Shown here piece by piece: positions 45,213 through 55,030 of a stretch of 64,000 bases of DNA. A program made the translations under genes and the position numbers. This stretch comes from JAMXLO01 sp963696645 (GTDB lineage Bacteria; Pseudomonadota; Alphaproteobacteria; Acetobacterales; Acetobacteraceae). The notes below the pieces were generated by a model. That model made no database searches, had not been told where the DNA came from, and saw only the letters and a program-made list of their open reading frames with translations. The DNA lies in assembly GCA_963696645.1 (NCBI GenBank), contig CAVOKY010000007.1, positions 868,001 to 932,000 on the forward strand, written 5' to 3'. How positions within the stretch are numbered: position 1 is the first letter of the stretch; every line of letters begins with the position of its first letter.

Positions 45213-46215
45213 TCATCTGCCGCGCGGGTCCAGGACTGCCTGTGCCACGTCGACCAGCAGGTTCACCAGAATGAATACCACGCCGACGAACAGGGTGAAG
45301 CTCATGATCGCGTTGTAGTCCGACTGCAAAATCGAACTGACCGCGTAACTTCCCAGGCCCGGCCAGTCGAACACCGTCTCGACCACCACTGCGTCGGCAA
45401 TCAGAGTGCCGAAGATCAGGCCGATCTGCGTCAGCGTGCCGATCAGCGCACTGCGCAGGATGTATTTCCATACGATCCGCCGCCGCGGAATGCCCATCGC
45501 CGTCTGATAGAAAACGAAGTTCGACGACATCACGTTCAGCACGCCGGCGCGGGTGAAGCGCACGATCGTCGCCATCGCCGGCAGCGCCAAGGTCAACACC
45601 GGAAGCGCGAGATAGCGCAGTGCCTGGCCCAGCGTTTCCCAATCGCCGCGCAGCAGGGCATCGATGCGTGTAGAAGCCGGTGATCGGATCGGGTCCCCAG
45701 CCATCGATCCTGCCCTGCACCGGCGTCAGCCCCAGCCACATCGAGAACAGCAGTTGCAGCAGGATCGCCAGCCAGAACGCCGCCATGGCGAGACCGGTCA
45801 CCGTCACCACGCGCACCAGATGATCGAGCGGCGAGTTGCGTCGCAGCGCCGCCACCACGCCCAGCGGCACGCCGACCACCACGGCAATCACGATGGCATA
45901 CAGCGCCAGTTCCAACGTCGCCGGCAGGCGCGACCACAGATCATCGGCGACCGGACGCTGGGTGAACAGGCTGGTCCCCAGGTTGCCGGTCGCGACGTCG
46001 CCGACGTAGTGCGCGAACTGCTGCGGCAGCGGCAGATCGAGGCCGTACTTGTGACGCAGCGTGGCCACCTGCTCCGGCGGCGCGTTCTCGCCGGCCATGA
46101 CGCGCGCGGGGTCGGATGGAATGATGTGCGAGATCGCGAACACGATCAGCACCAGTCCGAGCAGCGTCGGCGGCATCCATACGATCCGTCGCGCGACCAT
46201 CGCGAGCAGCCTCAT
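45213..46215 (-). pseudogene. Dipeptide/oligopeptide ABC transporter permease (DppB-like), one frameshift
   Basis: A DppB-type permease of about 333 residues in two frames. The N-terminal part is MRLLAMVARRIVWMPPTLLG, then FAISHIIPSDPARVMAGENA and QQFAHYVGDVATGNLG. After an extra base near 45669 the protein continues IDALLRGDWETLGQALRYLA, MGIPRRRIVWKYILRSAL and VVVETVFDWPGLGSYAV. Both halves are well conserved, which favours a sequence error. It starts 13 bases after the histidine kinase stop, so kinase and transporter are probably one transcript. Confidence 0.88.
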
Positions 46216-46228
46216 CGTCGCACCGGCC

Positions 46229-48453
46229 TCAGGCCACCGGGGCGCGCGCTTCGTCGATCGCCGCCTCGATCTGATCGCGCAGATCGCTGATGCGGAACGG
46301 CTTGCGCACCAGACGTCCGGGCAGTTCGCTGTCATGGCCCTCGGGATCGGCGTAACCCGAGATGAAGATGATCGGCAGCGACGGGCGCGACGCGCGCACC
46401 TGGCGCGCCAGGGCCGGACCGCTCATGCCGGGCATCACGACGTCGGTAAGCAGCACGTCGATGGCGCTGTCGGCATCCAGCAGGTCCAGCGCCTCCGCGC
46501 CGTCCGCCGCCTGTATCACCCGGTAGCCGAGGCCGCTCAGCACGTCGGCCGTCGTACCACGCACCGCGTCATCGTCGTCCACGATCAGCACGACGGCGCG
46601 GCCCGATCGTGCCTCGGTCATGCCGGGTTGCGGGATGGCCGGACGCTCCGCCGGCGTTGCGGCGCGCGGCAGGAACACCGATACCGATGTGCCCTTGCCC
46701 GGCGTGCTGTCGATGTGCACGTCACCGCCGGACTGGCGGGCGGTGCCGAATACCTGCGACAGTCCCAGGCCGGATCCGGAGCCCGGTCTTCTTGGTGGTA
46801 AAGAACGGCTCGAACGCCTTGGCCTGCACCTCGGGCGTCATGCCGCTTCCGGTATCGCGCACGGTCACCACCACGTAGTCGCCCTCGGCCGGTTCCCCTG
46901 GCCGTTGCGACGGTCCGCGATGGCGATTGTCCGTCTCGATGGTCACCATGCCGCCATCCGGCATGGCATCACGCGCATTGATCGCAAGGTTGAGGATGAC
47001 CAGCTCGATCTGCGTCGGATCGACCATCGCCGGCCACAACGCATCGGCCAGGCGCATCGTCATCTGCACGCGCCGGCCAAGCGCGCTTTGCAAGCAGATC
47101 CTGCATGCCGATCAGCCACGGCATTGAGATCCACCGCGCGAGGCAACAGCGGCTGGCGTCGCGCAAAGGCCAGCAGATGACCGGTCAGCGTCGCGCCACG
47201 TGCCGCCGCGGCCCGCATCGCCGTAAGCCGTTCGTTCATGCGCGGATCGAGCCCGTTCGTGGACTGGATCAGATCGATATTGCCGATCAGCACCGTGAGC
47301 AGATTGTTGAAGTCGTGCGCCACGCCGCCGGTCAACTGGCCGACCGCTTCGATCCGCTGAGCCTGGCGTAATGCAGCCTCCGCGCGCTCACGCTCCGCCA
47401 TCTGTTCCAGCGCCTGCTTCGTGCGCTTGTTCGGCGACGTCCTTTGCGACGCGAAACTCACCGACCAGACCCTCGACCTGACGCGATCGCCGTGCCAGCA
47501 GCAGCAACAGCCCGACGACCAGCGCGGTGGCGAAGACCGCGGCTATGACGAAGCCCCAAGCCTGCTTGCGCCAATCGGTGAGCAACCTGCCTTCCTCGAC
47601 CGACACCATCACCGCCAACGGAAACGCCCGCAGCGCGCGGATCGCCGTCACCCGGATGCTGCCGTCGATCGGGCTTTCCATCAGCAGCGTGCCGGCCATT
47701 TCGTGCGACAGTACGTCCTTGAATGGCGGCGTATTGGCGAAGCTGGTGCCGATGGCGGAATCGACGTGCGGAAAGCGCGCCAGCACCGTGCCGTCGCGCA
47801 GGTGCAGGATGATGGAGCCGTTTTCGCTCAGATCCACCGCCCGATAGAAGTCCTCGAAATACGCCAGGTTGAGCGAGGCGATGGCCATGCCGATTACTCT
47901 GCCGTCCGCACCCGTGATGCCGCGCGTGATCAATGCGGTCCATTTGCCGTCTGCGTCATGAAACGGCGGGCTGAACCGCAAGCCTGACTGCGGGTTGGCA
48001 ATGTGGAACGCCAAAGCTGCCACGCCCTTGCGGCGGCAGTGCTTCAGACGCGTGATGCGCCGAGTAGATCACATCGCCCGATGCGTTGGTGATCGCCAGG
48101 TCGCTCAGTTGACGGACGCCCTCAATGCGCCGGGCAAGCAGCGGGTCGAATGTGGCGGCGGGTGGTGGGCTGTCGACGCCATCGGCCTGCAACGTCTCGA
48201 TGGCATTGCGCAGGATGAAGTCCACGGTCTCGATGGCGCGGCCGGTCTGTTCGGCGAACACCATGTCGAGCCGCGCCATCTGGCGCGCGGTGTCGCCAAC
48301 GATGGCGGACCGCAGTGTCATCAGTTGATGCACCGTGGCGCCGACGATCAGCAGCAGCACCACCGCAGCCACCACCTGCAGGGCGCGACTGACGGAGACG
48401 ATGCCGCCGTAGCGCAGCCGTACTTCCGTGCCAGGCGCCTGCCTCTCTGTCAT
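46229..48453 (-). pseudogene. Hybrid sensor histidine kinase with C-terminal receiver, several frameshifts
   Basis: About 740 residues over four breaks. An N-terminal membrane helix (ALQVVAAVVLLLIVGATVHQ) is followed by a periplasmic dCache-like sensor domain containing LRDGTVLARFPHVDSAIGTS, and a second helix (GFVIAAVFATALVVGLLLLL). The kinase core has the phospho-acceptor His in QLTGGVAHDFNNLLTVLIG, LVILNLAINARDAMPDGG and VRDTGSGMTPEV. A receiver domain with VLIVDDDDAVRGTTADVL and LLTDVVMPGMSG completes it. Shifts lie near 48030, 47430, 47090 and 46770. No separate regulator gene is adjacent. It may sense the substrate of the transporter that follows. Confidence 0.82.
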
Positions 48454-48537
48454 GGCCGTCCCATCAGCCCATGTCCGATTACGCGGACGACGCTAACCCG
48501 TGGCGCGGCCGGGAGACAGCAAAATCCGGCACCCGGA

Positions 48538-49533
48538 TTATCTGTGCTCGCCGACGAACCCCTGCTGCAGTTCGGTCAGGCGCGCGATCGCGGCCGGCGA
48601 CAGCGGGCCTTTGTTGACCGCCGCCAGCGCCTGCTCGAACTCCGCCGGCGTCGCCATGCCGACCAGGATCGTGCCCATCGCCGGATGCGAAATGGCGAAG
48701 CGAATCGCCGCTTCCGGCAGACTGCCGGCGTGGCCTTGCTGCACCAGCGGCGACAGACGCCGAGCCCGCTGCATGTCCGCGTCGTAGGAGTGTGCCGAAC
48801 CGATAGGCTCGGGCGGCGGACTGGCAATCGGATGACGCTCCGCCGCACCGCTCAGCGCGCCACCGGCGAGCACGCGGATGCCGACCACGCCGACGCCGGC
48901 GGACTGCGTGTGATCGAACATCCTGCCGTAGTCCTGCGCCGGGTAACCGGGTGGAAGTGCCGAGCCCGCGCTGGGGTTCAGCATGTTGTAGCTGACCTGT
49001 GCGCTGTCGAAGACGCGGGCATCGATCACCTGATGCAGCGCCGCGGTGTCGCCGACCGCGGTGATGCCGAGGAAGCGCGTCTTGCCCTGCTGGCGGAGCT
49101 TTTCGAATGCCGGGACCACGTCTTCCAGCACCGTCTTCCCCGACAGCGATTCGCTGCCGCCGTTGGTGGTGATCGCGTTGTGCAGATGGAAGATATCCAC
49201 CTGCTCGCGGCCCATGCGCGTCAGACTGGCCTCGAGCGATTCGGCGACCGCGGCGGCGATGCGGCCGAAATCCGCGGACCTGATGCGCACCTTGGTGCCG
49301 ACGATGACGTTGGGCTTCAGCTTCGCGAGCACGCGGCCAAGGTTCTTCTCGGACTCGCCGTTGCCGTACATCGCGGCGGTGTCGAAGTAGTTCACACCCA
49401 CTTCCAGTGCGCGCGCGACGGCGCGTTCCTGATCCTCCGGCGCGCCGCGCACCATCAGGCCGCCCACCGCACCGCAACCGAAGCCCAGGATCGAGACCCG
49501 CAGGCCCGTTCGGCCAAATGTCCGCATTTCCAT
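48538..49533 (-). CDS. Aldo/keto reductase family oxidoreductase
   Basis: A 331-residue TIM-barrel aldo/keto reductase. Marks are MRTFGRTGLRVSILGFGCGA, VGVNYFDTAAMYGNGESEKN with the conserved Asp and Tyr, VIVGTKVRI with the catalytic Lys, and VDIFHLHNAI with the His. The catalytic tetrad is therefore complete. It would use NADPH to reduce aldehydes or ketones; the specificity is unknown. It follows the ketopantoate-reductase-like gene by 20 bases on the same strand, so the pair is probably co-transcribed. Confidence 0.92.
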   Translation of the reverse strand: MEMRTFGRTGLRVSILGFGCGAVGGLMVRGAPEDQERAVARALEVGVNYFDTAAMYGNGESEKNLGRVLAKLKPNVIVGTKVRIRSADFGRIAAAVAESLEASLTRMGREQVDIFHLHNAITTNGGSESLSGKTVLEDVVPAFEKLRQQGKTRFLGITAVGDTAALHQVIDARVFDSAQVSYNMLNPSAGSALPPGYPAQDYGRMFDHTQSAGVGVVGIRVLAGGALSGAAERHPIASPPPEPIGSAHSYDADMQRARRLSPLVQQGHAGSLPEAAIRFAISHPAMGTILVGMATPAEFEQALAAVNKGPLSPAAIARLTELQQGFVGEHR

Positions 49534-49553
49534 GTCGTCTTCTCCCGCAGCGT

Positions 49554-50534
49554 TTATCGCGGATATAGTCCGGCGGCGCGCGCCCTTACCTTGGCCAGAG
49601 CCACCACCAGGTCGAGCGTCAGCGTCGCGACGCCGGCCATGCGCGCAAGCTCCAACGGCGCGTCGAAGATGCCGTCTATCTCCATCGGCCGCCCGAGTTC
49701 CAGGTCCTGCAATATGCTCGGCTTGTGATCCAGGCTGCGACCGTGCGCGATCCGCTTCTCATGATCCGGATCGACCTTCGCGCCCACCGCCGTGGCAACC
49801 GCCGCCGCCTCCTGCATGATGCGTCGGGCCGCATCGACACAGACCGGTTCCTGGAACAGGTCGCGGATGCTCACCTGGGTCAGCACGGCCATCGGCGCGT
49901 TGCCGAGATTTCCCAGCAGCTTCTGCCAGATTTCATCACGGATCGCCGGCGTCACCTCGGCGGTGATGCCGCCGGTGCGCAGCGGTGCGGCGAACGCCTC
50001 CACGCGCTCCGACATGCGGCCGTCAGGTTCGCCGAACACCACGCGGGCATTGGGGTTCTCCAGTTCGATCACGCCCGGTGCGATCACCGCGCTGGCTGCG
50101 TATACCACGCCGCCGATCGCGCGCCGCGGACCGACCGCGCGCCACATCGCGTCATCCGGATCGATGCGCGGCAGGCGGCGACCTTCCAGCGGGCCGGGCA
50201 ACGCATGGAAATACCACCAGGGAATGCCGTTCATCACGAAGGCAACGGCCGTATCGGGTCCGAGCAGCGGTGCGATGCCGGCGGCGACGGCCGGCAGCGC
50301 CGGTGCCTTCACCGTCACCAACACGGCATCCTGCGGCCCGAGCGCCGCCGGATCGTCGCTCGCCCGCACCCGCGCACGAAGTTCGCCGTTGCTTGTGTGT
50401 ACCGTCAGTCCGTCGCGCTGGATCGCCGCCAGGTGCGGACCCCGCGCCAACACCGACACCTCGGCGCCGCCGCGCGAATAGCGCACCGCCAGGTGGCCGC
50501 CGATCGCGCCGGCGCCATAGACGCAAATCCGCAT
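49554..50534 (-). CDS. Ketopantoate reductase (ApbA/PanE) family protein
   Basis: A 326-residue NADP-dependent dehydrogenase of the ApbA/PanE family. The N-terminal dinucleotide motif is RICVYGAGAIGGHLAVRYS, then AVLVTVKAPALPAVAAGI and MNGIPWWYF. The catalytic Lys region is IRDEIWQKLLGNLGNAPMAV near residue 200, and the C-terminal part has DHKPSILQDLELGRPMEIDG, the Ser-x-x-x-Asp pattern. It may be panE or one of the many family paralogues acting on other 2-oxo acids. The ATG at 50534 follows AGGGG. Confidence 0.9.
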   Translation of the reverse strand: MRICVYGAGAIGGHLAVRYSRGGAEVSVLARGPHLAAIQRDGLTVHTSNGELRARVRASDDPAALGPQDAVLVTVKAPALPAVAAGIAPLLGPDTAVAFVMNGIPWWYFHALPGPLEGRRLPRIDPDDAMWRAVGPRRAIGGVVYAASAVIAPGVIELENPNARVVFGEPDGRMSERVEAFAAPLRTGGITAEVTPAIRDEIWQKLLGNLGNAPMAVLTQVSIRDLFQEPVCVDAARRIMQEAAAVATAVGAKVDPDHEKRIAHGRSLDHKPSILQDLELGRPMEIDGIFDAPLELARMAGVATLTLDLVVALAKVRARAAGLYPR

Positions 50535-50723
50535 GGAGGACCCCTCATGTTTGGTGCGGGGCAGCATCCTGGCGACAGCCCCGGTGCGGCGTCAACCAAC
50601 CATGACCATCAGGTGCTTGGCTGCTTCATCCAGCAGCAGTTGCCCGACTCGGTCCGGCCGCTTCGAGGCGGCGTGGCACGGTCGGAACCGCAGGGCCGGT
50701 CTATCATTGTTGGCGCCATCCGA

Positions 50724-51137
50724 TTATTTGACGGTTATCTCGCCTGTCATGCCGTCCCAGTCGTGGTCGGCACAGACCAAATCATAGGTGCCCGGCTTGA
50801 GCGGCTCGAGATCGACATCGGCGGTAGCGCCTGGCTGCACGACGATCTCCTTGCCGCCGTTCGCCAGGAGACCTTGATCGCGCACGATGGATGAGGCGAA
50901 AAATTCAGGCGCGGTGAACTCGTGCAGATCCTTGCCGTGGTTTTCCAGATGCAACCTGTATGGCACGCCATGGCTGAAGGTCAGATGATCCGGCACGAAC
51001 CGGTCATCGATCAGCATCACGTTCATCGGCTGCGCCTTCGACCAGTCAACGCTGGCCGCCGGCTGCGCGCGGCCAGCCCAACATGCTGCAAGCAGCATGG
51101 CGAAGGCCGCTATCGCTCGCGAAGGGATTGCTGTCAT
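50724..51137 (-). CDS. Cupredoxin-domain protein, periplasmic
   Basis: A 137-residue protein with a signal peptide (MTAIPSRAIAAFAMLLAACW then AGRAQPA) and a plastocyanin/azurin-like domain. Probable type 1 copper ligands are the His in LHEFTAPEFF near residue 92 and the Cys, His and Met in LVCADHDWDGM near 122-132. It may carry electrons or copper in the periplasm. The gene stands alone, 189 bases before the ketopantoate-reductase-like gene on the same strand. Confidence 0.85.
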   Translation of the reverse strand: MTAIPSRAIAAFAMLLAACWAGRAQPAASVDWSKAQPMNVMLIDDRFVPDHLTFSHGVPYRLHLENHGKDLHEFTAPEFFASSIVRDQGLLANGGKEIVVQPGATADVDLEPLKPGTYDLVCADHDWDGMTGEITVK

Positions 51138-51728
51138 GGATTGGCGGCTCTGTTGGGCGAGGCATCATTGGGCGGCCCGGGCGCCTGGAGTGGAGCGGAC
51201 ATGGCTTCGGCCGTGCGAGCGCGCACGGTTGACCGCCGGCCGTGATGAACGTCGCGGACCGATGCACTGAGGAGCGTTGCGATACACAGTACGGATTGTC
51301 TCGGATCGACCATAGGTCAATGCCGGCAAGCAGACAACCGCAATGGATCCCATCGTTGGACGCATAGCTCCGGCGCAGGCCGGAAAACGCGCTGGGCGAT
51401 CATCCGATCAGCGTGACTGTTGCGGTGCAGCAGTCGTGCCGCGTAGGCAATCCGCCATCGTGATGTGGCGATTGGAAACGTCACCGAAATCTTTAAAACG
51501 TGAGTTGCATGAGTTCCACGTCACCTGTTGTCTATTGCGAATAACAGTCAATCAAGTGCTGAAGACAGCGTTCGGTCAGCGTTAACAGGGGCATCAAGGT
51601 AACATTACCTACTGGTTGATGGAGTGTTTCCCGAGAGGGAAGCAGCCTGTCGCCATGTCCAAGCTCGGCGTCGGGACTACGGCTACCATCGGACCTAATC
51701 AACAACGATCTTGTGGAGGAACTGAGAC
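51138..51728. other. About 590-base non-coding region upstream of the PEP-CTERM gene
   Basis: No recognisable protein or RNA gene is seen on either strand. The right part (about 51460-51600) is more A/T-rich than its surroundings and should hold the promoter of the PEP-CTERM gene, though no confident -35/-10 pair could be chosen. A strong ribosome binding site, GGAGG at 51716-51720, precedes the ATG at 51729. Confidence 0.45.
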
Positions 51729-53015
51729 ATGCGACGCGTTCACTCAGTGGCGTTGGCCGGCCTGCTGGCAACTACGGCAGCAGCAGGCCCGGCGGCCGCG
51801 GCTCCAATGCTGCAGCTCCTGAAGTATATTCCGGTCCCGGCGGACACAGCGAATGTACAGCCTGGCGGGGCATTCTCTGCGTTCGACATCAGTTACGCCG
51901 ACCCGGTGACCGGAGACGTCTTTATCGCCGACCGGTCCAACGCCGCTGTCGATATCTTTTCGGGGTCCAGCGGGGCATTTCTCGGCCGGGCGACCGGATT
52001 TACCGGGCAGCAGGCAACCACGTCGGTTTCCGGCCCGGATGGCGTTGTGACGGTCACCTCGGGAGGGGTCACCACCCTTTATGGTGGTAACGGCGACAGC
52101 ACGCTCAGGGTCTACAACGCGACAAATCCAGCGTCTCCGACCTTTGTGAGTGCGATCTCGACCGGCGGCGCGTTCCGGGTCGACGAAATGGCCTACTCGC
52201 CCTTAACGGGCCAGATCCTCGCCGCCAACAATGCCGATACACCGGCATACGGAAATCTCTTCACCACGACAGGCGGACACCCGCCGGTCGCCCTCAGCGT
52301 TACCCCCATTACTATCCCCTCAACCATGGGCGGGATCGCGGCCGGCGGCATGGAGCAGTCGGCCTGGGATCCGAAGACCGGGACGTTCTTTGTCTCCATT
52401 CCGGTGTTGAGCACGGGAGGAGCCACTGACCCAGGTGGGGTCGCCGAGGTCGACACTACCGGCAAAGTCCTGCGGGTGATCAGTCTCTTTAACCTGGGCA
52501 TCTCATCATGCTCGCCCTCGGGCCTCGCCGTTGGCGGCAGCGGCAACCTGATGGTTGGCTGCGGCAGCACCGTCGCCAGCGGCGCGGGAGCAATCCTGCT
52601 CAATCCCACGGGCGCGGGCTCGATCGTCAAGACATTCGCCGGCCTCGCCGGTACGGACGAGCTATGGTACGATCCAAAGACAAACAAGTACTACGTGACC
52701 GGTAATGATGGCAGCAACACGACGCGGTTCTTCGACGTTGTCACCGACGCCGGCGCTGGGAGCACCATTGTCCAGACCGTCGATCTGCCGGACACCACGA
52801 GTGCTCATTCGATCACGGTAGATCCGTTCGACGGCGAAGTTTTCGTGGCGCTTGCCGGCACCTTCGGCCCCACGGGCATAGACCCCTGCCCGGCGAGCTT
52901 CGCAAATCCGGGCTGCATCGCGGTATTCGGCGTGCCAGAGCCGGGCAGTCTGCCGATCCTGGTGGTCGGATTGGCCGGCCTGATGGGTCTCGCAGTGCGC
53001 CGCAAGATCCATTAA
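51729..53015 (+). CDS. PEP-CTERM sorting-domain surface protein with beta-propeller-like repeats
   Basis: A 428-residue exported protein. It has a signal peptide (MRRVHSVALAGLLATTAAAG then PAAAA), a body of repeated beta-strand segments (DPVTGDVFIADRSN, SPLTGQILAANNAD, DPKTGTFFVSIPVL, DPKTNKYYVTGND and DPFDGEVFVALAG) and the C-terminal anchor VPEPGSLPILVVGLAGLMGL ending in an Arg cluster. The D-x-x-T/D-G repeats suggest a beta-propeller. PEP-CTERM proteins are cut by an exosortase and linked to extracellular polymer; no exosortase lies in this window. Terminator follows. Confidence 0.9.
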   Translation: MRRVHSVALAGLLATTAAAGPAAAAPMLQLLKYIPVPADTANVQPGGAFSAFDISYADPVTGDVFIADRSNAAVDIFSGSSGAFLGRATGFTGQQATTSVSGPDGVVTVTSGGVTTLYGGNGDSTLRVYNATNPASPTFVSAISTGGAFRVDEMAYSPLTGQILAANNADTPAYGNLFTTTGGHPPVALSVTPITIPSTMGGIAAGGMEQSAWDPKTGTFFVSIPVLSTGGATDPGGVAEVDTTGKVLRVISLFNLGISSCSPSGLAVGGSGNLMVGCGSTVASGAGAILLNPTGAGSIVKTFAGLAGTDELWYDPKTNKYYVTGNDGSNTTRFFDVVTDAGAGSTIVQTVDLPDTTSAHSITVDPFDGEVFVALAGTFGPTGIDPCPASFANPGCIAVFGVPEPGSLPILVVGLAGLMGLAVRRKIH

Positions 53016-53031
53016 CGGCATAGGGAGAGGC

Positions 53032-53073
53032 AAAGCCGGCCTGGACGAACGAGCAAGTCCAGGCCGGCTTTTC
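53032..53073 (+). terminator. Rho-independent terminator after the PEP-CTERM gene
   Basis: The stem AAAGCCGGCCTGGAC (53032-53046) pairs with GTCCAGGCCGGCTTT around a 10-base loop and is followed by TTTTCT. It begins 16 bases after the stop codon. Because the stem starts with an A-run on the other side and the MBL gene stops at 53073, it can end transcription from both directions. Confidence 0.85.
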
Positions 53074-53867
53074 TATGCCTTCGGCGCCACGTCCAGGCGC
53101 ACGACGATCCCCTCCAGTTCCGGCTTCGGCGGTGGATAGCGGCGCATCACCTCCGGATCGTGCCCCGGCACGATGTGCTGCGGCGACGGCGCATGAGCAC
53201 GCAACGTGTCGTAGGCATCCAGCATCTCGCCGATGTGGAACGCCGTGGTGAACGGACGTCCGGTCTCCATGTTTTCGTAGAAGTGCGTGACGTCGGACGC
53301 CAGCACGACAACGCCTCGCCTGGTGTTCACCTTGACGAACTGCAGGCCAGCAGAGTGCCCGCCAGTCGGCACCACGGAAATACCCGGCACGATCTCGCCA
53401 GGCCCGGTGCGGTAGACCACGCGGCCGTCGAAGTTCAGCCGCACCACGCCGCACACATCGTCCGGCTCGAAGCTCCTGGCCAACTGCCTGTGCTTCATGT
53501 AGCGGCCAACCGCGTAGTGCATCTCCGGCTCCTGCAAATGGAACCGCGCCACCGGAAACTTATGGAAATTACCGACGTGGTCGTAGTGCATGTGTGTCAG
53601 GATCACGTCCTTCACCTCGGCCGCATCGACCCCGACCAGCGCCAGTGAATCGATCGGATCGCGCGCCAGCTTCCGCCCACGCTTGCCGCCGCTCTCGGCG
53701 GTGAAGCCGATGTCGATCACCACCGCGCGGTCGGCGTTCTTTGCCACCCAGACGAAGTAGTCCATCGGCATCGGCCCATCATGCGGGTCGCCGCCGATGA
53801 AATGCTCGGCCCGCCGCGCCTCGCGCGTCGCATAGCGAATGGCGAAGACCTCGTATTCCGGCTGCAT
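53073..53867 (-). CDS. MBL-fold hydrolase, N-acyl-homoserine-lactonase-like
   Basis: A 264-residue metallo-hydrolase from the ATG at 53867, which follows GGGAGGATG. The zinc motif VILTHMHYDHVGNFHKF is near residue 85, followed by VPTGGHSAGLQFV near 165, VVLASDVTHFYEN near 190 and a final HIVPGHDPEVM. The layout is that of AiiA-type lactonases, but other esters or lactones are possible. Its start overlaps the LLM oxidoreductase stop by one base (TGATG), so the two are translationally coupled. Confidence 0.88.
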   Translation of the reverse strand: MQPEYEVFAIRYATREARRAEHFIGGDPHDGPMPMDYFVWVAKNADRAVVIDIGFTAESGGKRGRKLARDPIDSLALVGVDAAEVKDVILTHMHYDHVGNFHKFPVARFHLQEPEMHYAVGRYMKHRQLARSFEPDDVCGVVRLNFDGRVVYRTGPGEIVPGISVVPTGGHSAGLQFVKVNTRRGVVVLASDVTHFYENMETGRPFTTAFHIGEMLDAYDTLRAHAPSPQHIVPGHDPEVMRRYPPPKPELEGIVVRLDVAPKA

Positions 53868-54898
53868 CAGGCATCCTCCCGGGCTGGCGTGATCGCGGGC
53901 TTCACATGCCGCGCGAACAATTGCACCGACTGCATCGCCTCGTCGCAGGTGATGTCGCCGAATGCGAAGCGGCACAGCAGATAATTCAGCCCGCCCTCAT
54001 CGATCGAGCTCTGCAAGAAATCCCGCACATGCTCGGCGGTCCCGGCGATGGCGCGCCCTTGTGCCTCGGCTTCCTCGAACTGCTCCGGGAACAGCGCGTT
54101 CGGATTGGGGAGCTGCATGTTGTGCTTGCGCCAAAGCATCAGAAAACTGTCGCGCCACTTCTGATATCCGCGTTTGGCAATCTCCAGTGCCTCCCTGCGG
54201 GTTTCGGCAATCACGATATGCCGGCTGACACCCATCAGCGGCAGCGTGCCGGGCGGCTCGCCCAACGCCGCCCATTCGGCACGATAACGGTCGGTGATCG
54301 CGCGCATGCCCTTGCCGCCGAGATTGGCGACGACATTCACCCGGTGCTGCGCCGCCCAGGGCACGCCATCGGGCCGGCCGATGCCGTACCACAGCGGCGG
54401 ATATGGCTTCTGCAACGGCTCCAGTTCCATCGGCACCTTGTCGTACCGGTAGTAGGTCCCCGCGAAGCTCAGCTCCTTGCTGGTCATGCCGCGCAGGATC
54501 ACTTCCAGTGCTTCGGCATACATCGCCGGCGCAATCTCCGGATCGATCCCGTAATAGCGCAGCTCGATCGGCGAAATGCCTCGCCCGACGCCAAGCATGA
54601 ACCGGCCGCCACTCATCTGGTCGAGCATGCAGATCTCTTCCAGCAGCTTCAGCGGATGATACAGCGGCAGCAGATACACCAGCGGACCGAACCGCAACCG
54701 CTTGGTGCGTTCTGCCACCGCGGCAAGCCACACGCCCGGCGACGGCGCCACGCCAAGCGGCGTCGCATGGTGCTCCGCGACATGATAGCCGTAGAAGCCG
54801 GTGCGGTCGTACTCCTCCACCAGTCGCAGCCGGTCCGCGTAAAGCCGGTCGAGCGTGGTCTGCCCGCGATCCATATGATCGAAAACGCCGAATTGCAT
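53867..54898 (-). CDS. LLM class flavin-dependent oxidoreductase (second copy)
   Basis: A 343-residue luciferase-like monooxygenase starting MQFGVFDHMDRGQTTLDRLY. It shares with the copy at 18393-19427 the blocks FYGYHVAEHHATPLGVAPSP, LPLYHPLKLLEEICMLDQMS and GRFMLGVGRGISPIE, and the C-terminal LLCRFAFGDITCDEA. It probably uses reduced flavin and oxygen on a small substrate. The downstream partner is a lactonase-like hydrolase, so an oxygenation-to-ester or -lactone step followed by hydrolysis is conceivable. GGAGG lies 9 bases before the ATG. Confidence 0.9.
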   Translation of the reverse strand: MQFGVFDHMDRGQTTLDRLYADRLRLVEEYDRTGFYGYHVAEHHATPLGVAPSPGVWLAAVAERTKRLRFGPLVYLLPLYHPLKLLEEICMLDQMSGGRFMLGVGRGISPIELRYYGIDPEIAPAMYAEALEVILRGMTSKELSFAGTYYRYDKVPMELEPLQKPYPPLWYGIGRPDGVPWAAQHRVNVVANLGGKGMRAITDRYRAEWAALGEPPGTLPLMGVSRHIVIAETRREALEIAKRGYQKWRDSFLMLWRKHNMQLPNPNALFPEQFEEAEAQGRAIAGTAEHVRDFLQSSIDEGGLNYLLCRFAFGDITCDEAMQSVQLFARHVKPAITPAREDA

Positions 54899-55030
54899 TG
54901 GACCTGCCTCCCTGTCGGCCAAACGTGCCGCATCGACATGGTCTGGTCGAGTCCCGGAAATTTGGTCTGGCAGGCCGGCAATGCGGTCACCATTCATCCG
55001 ATCGCGATCACCCTGTCATGGAGACCAGAC

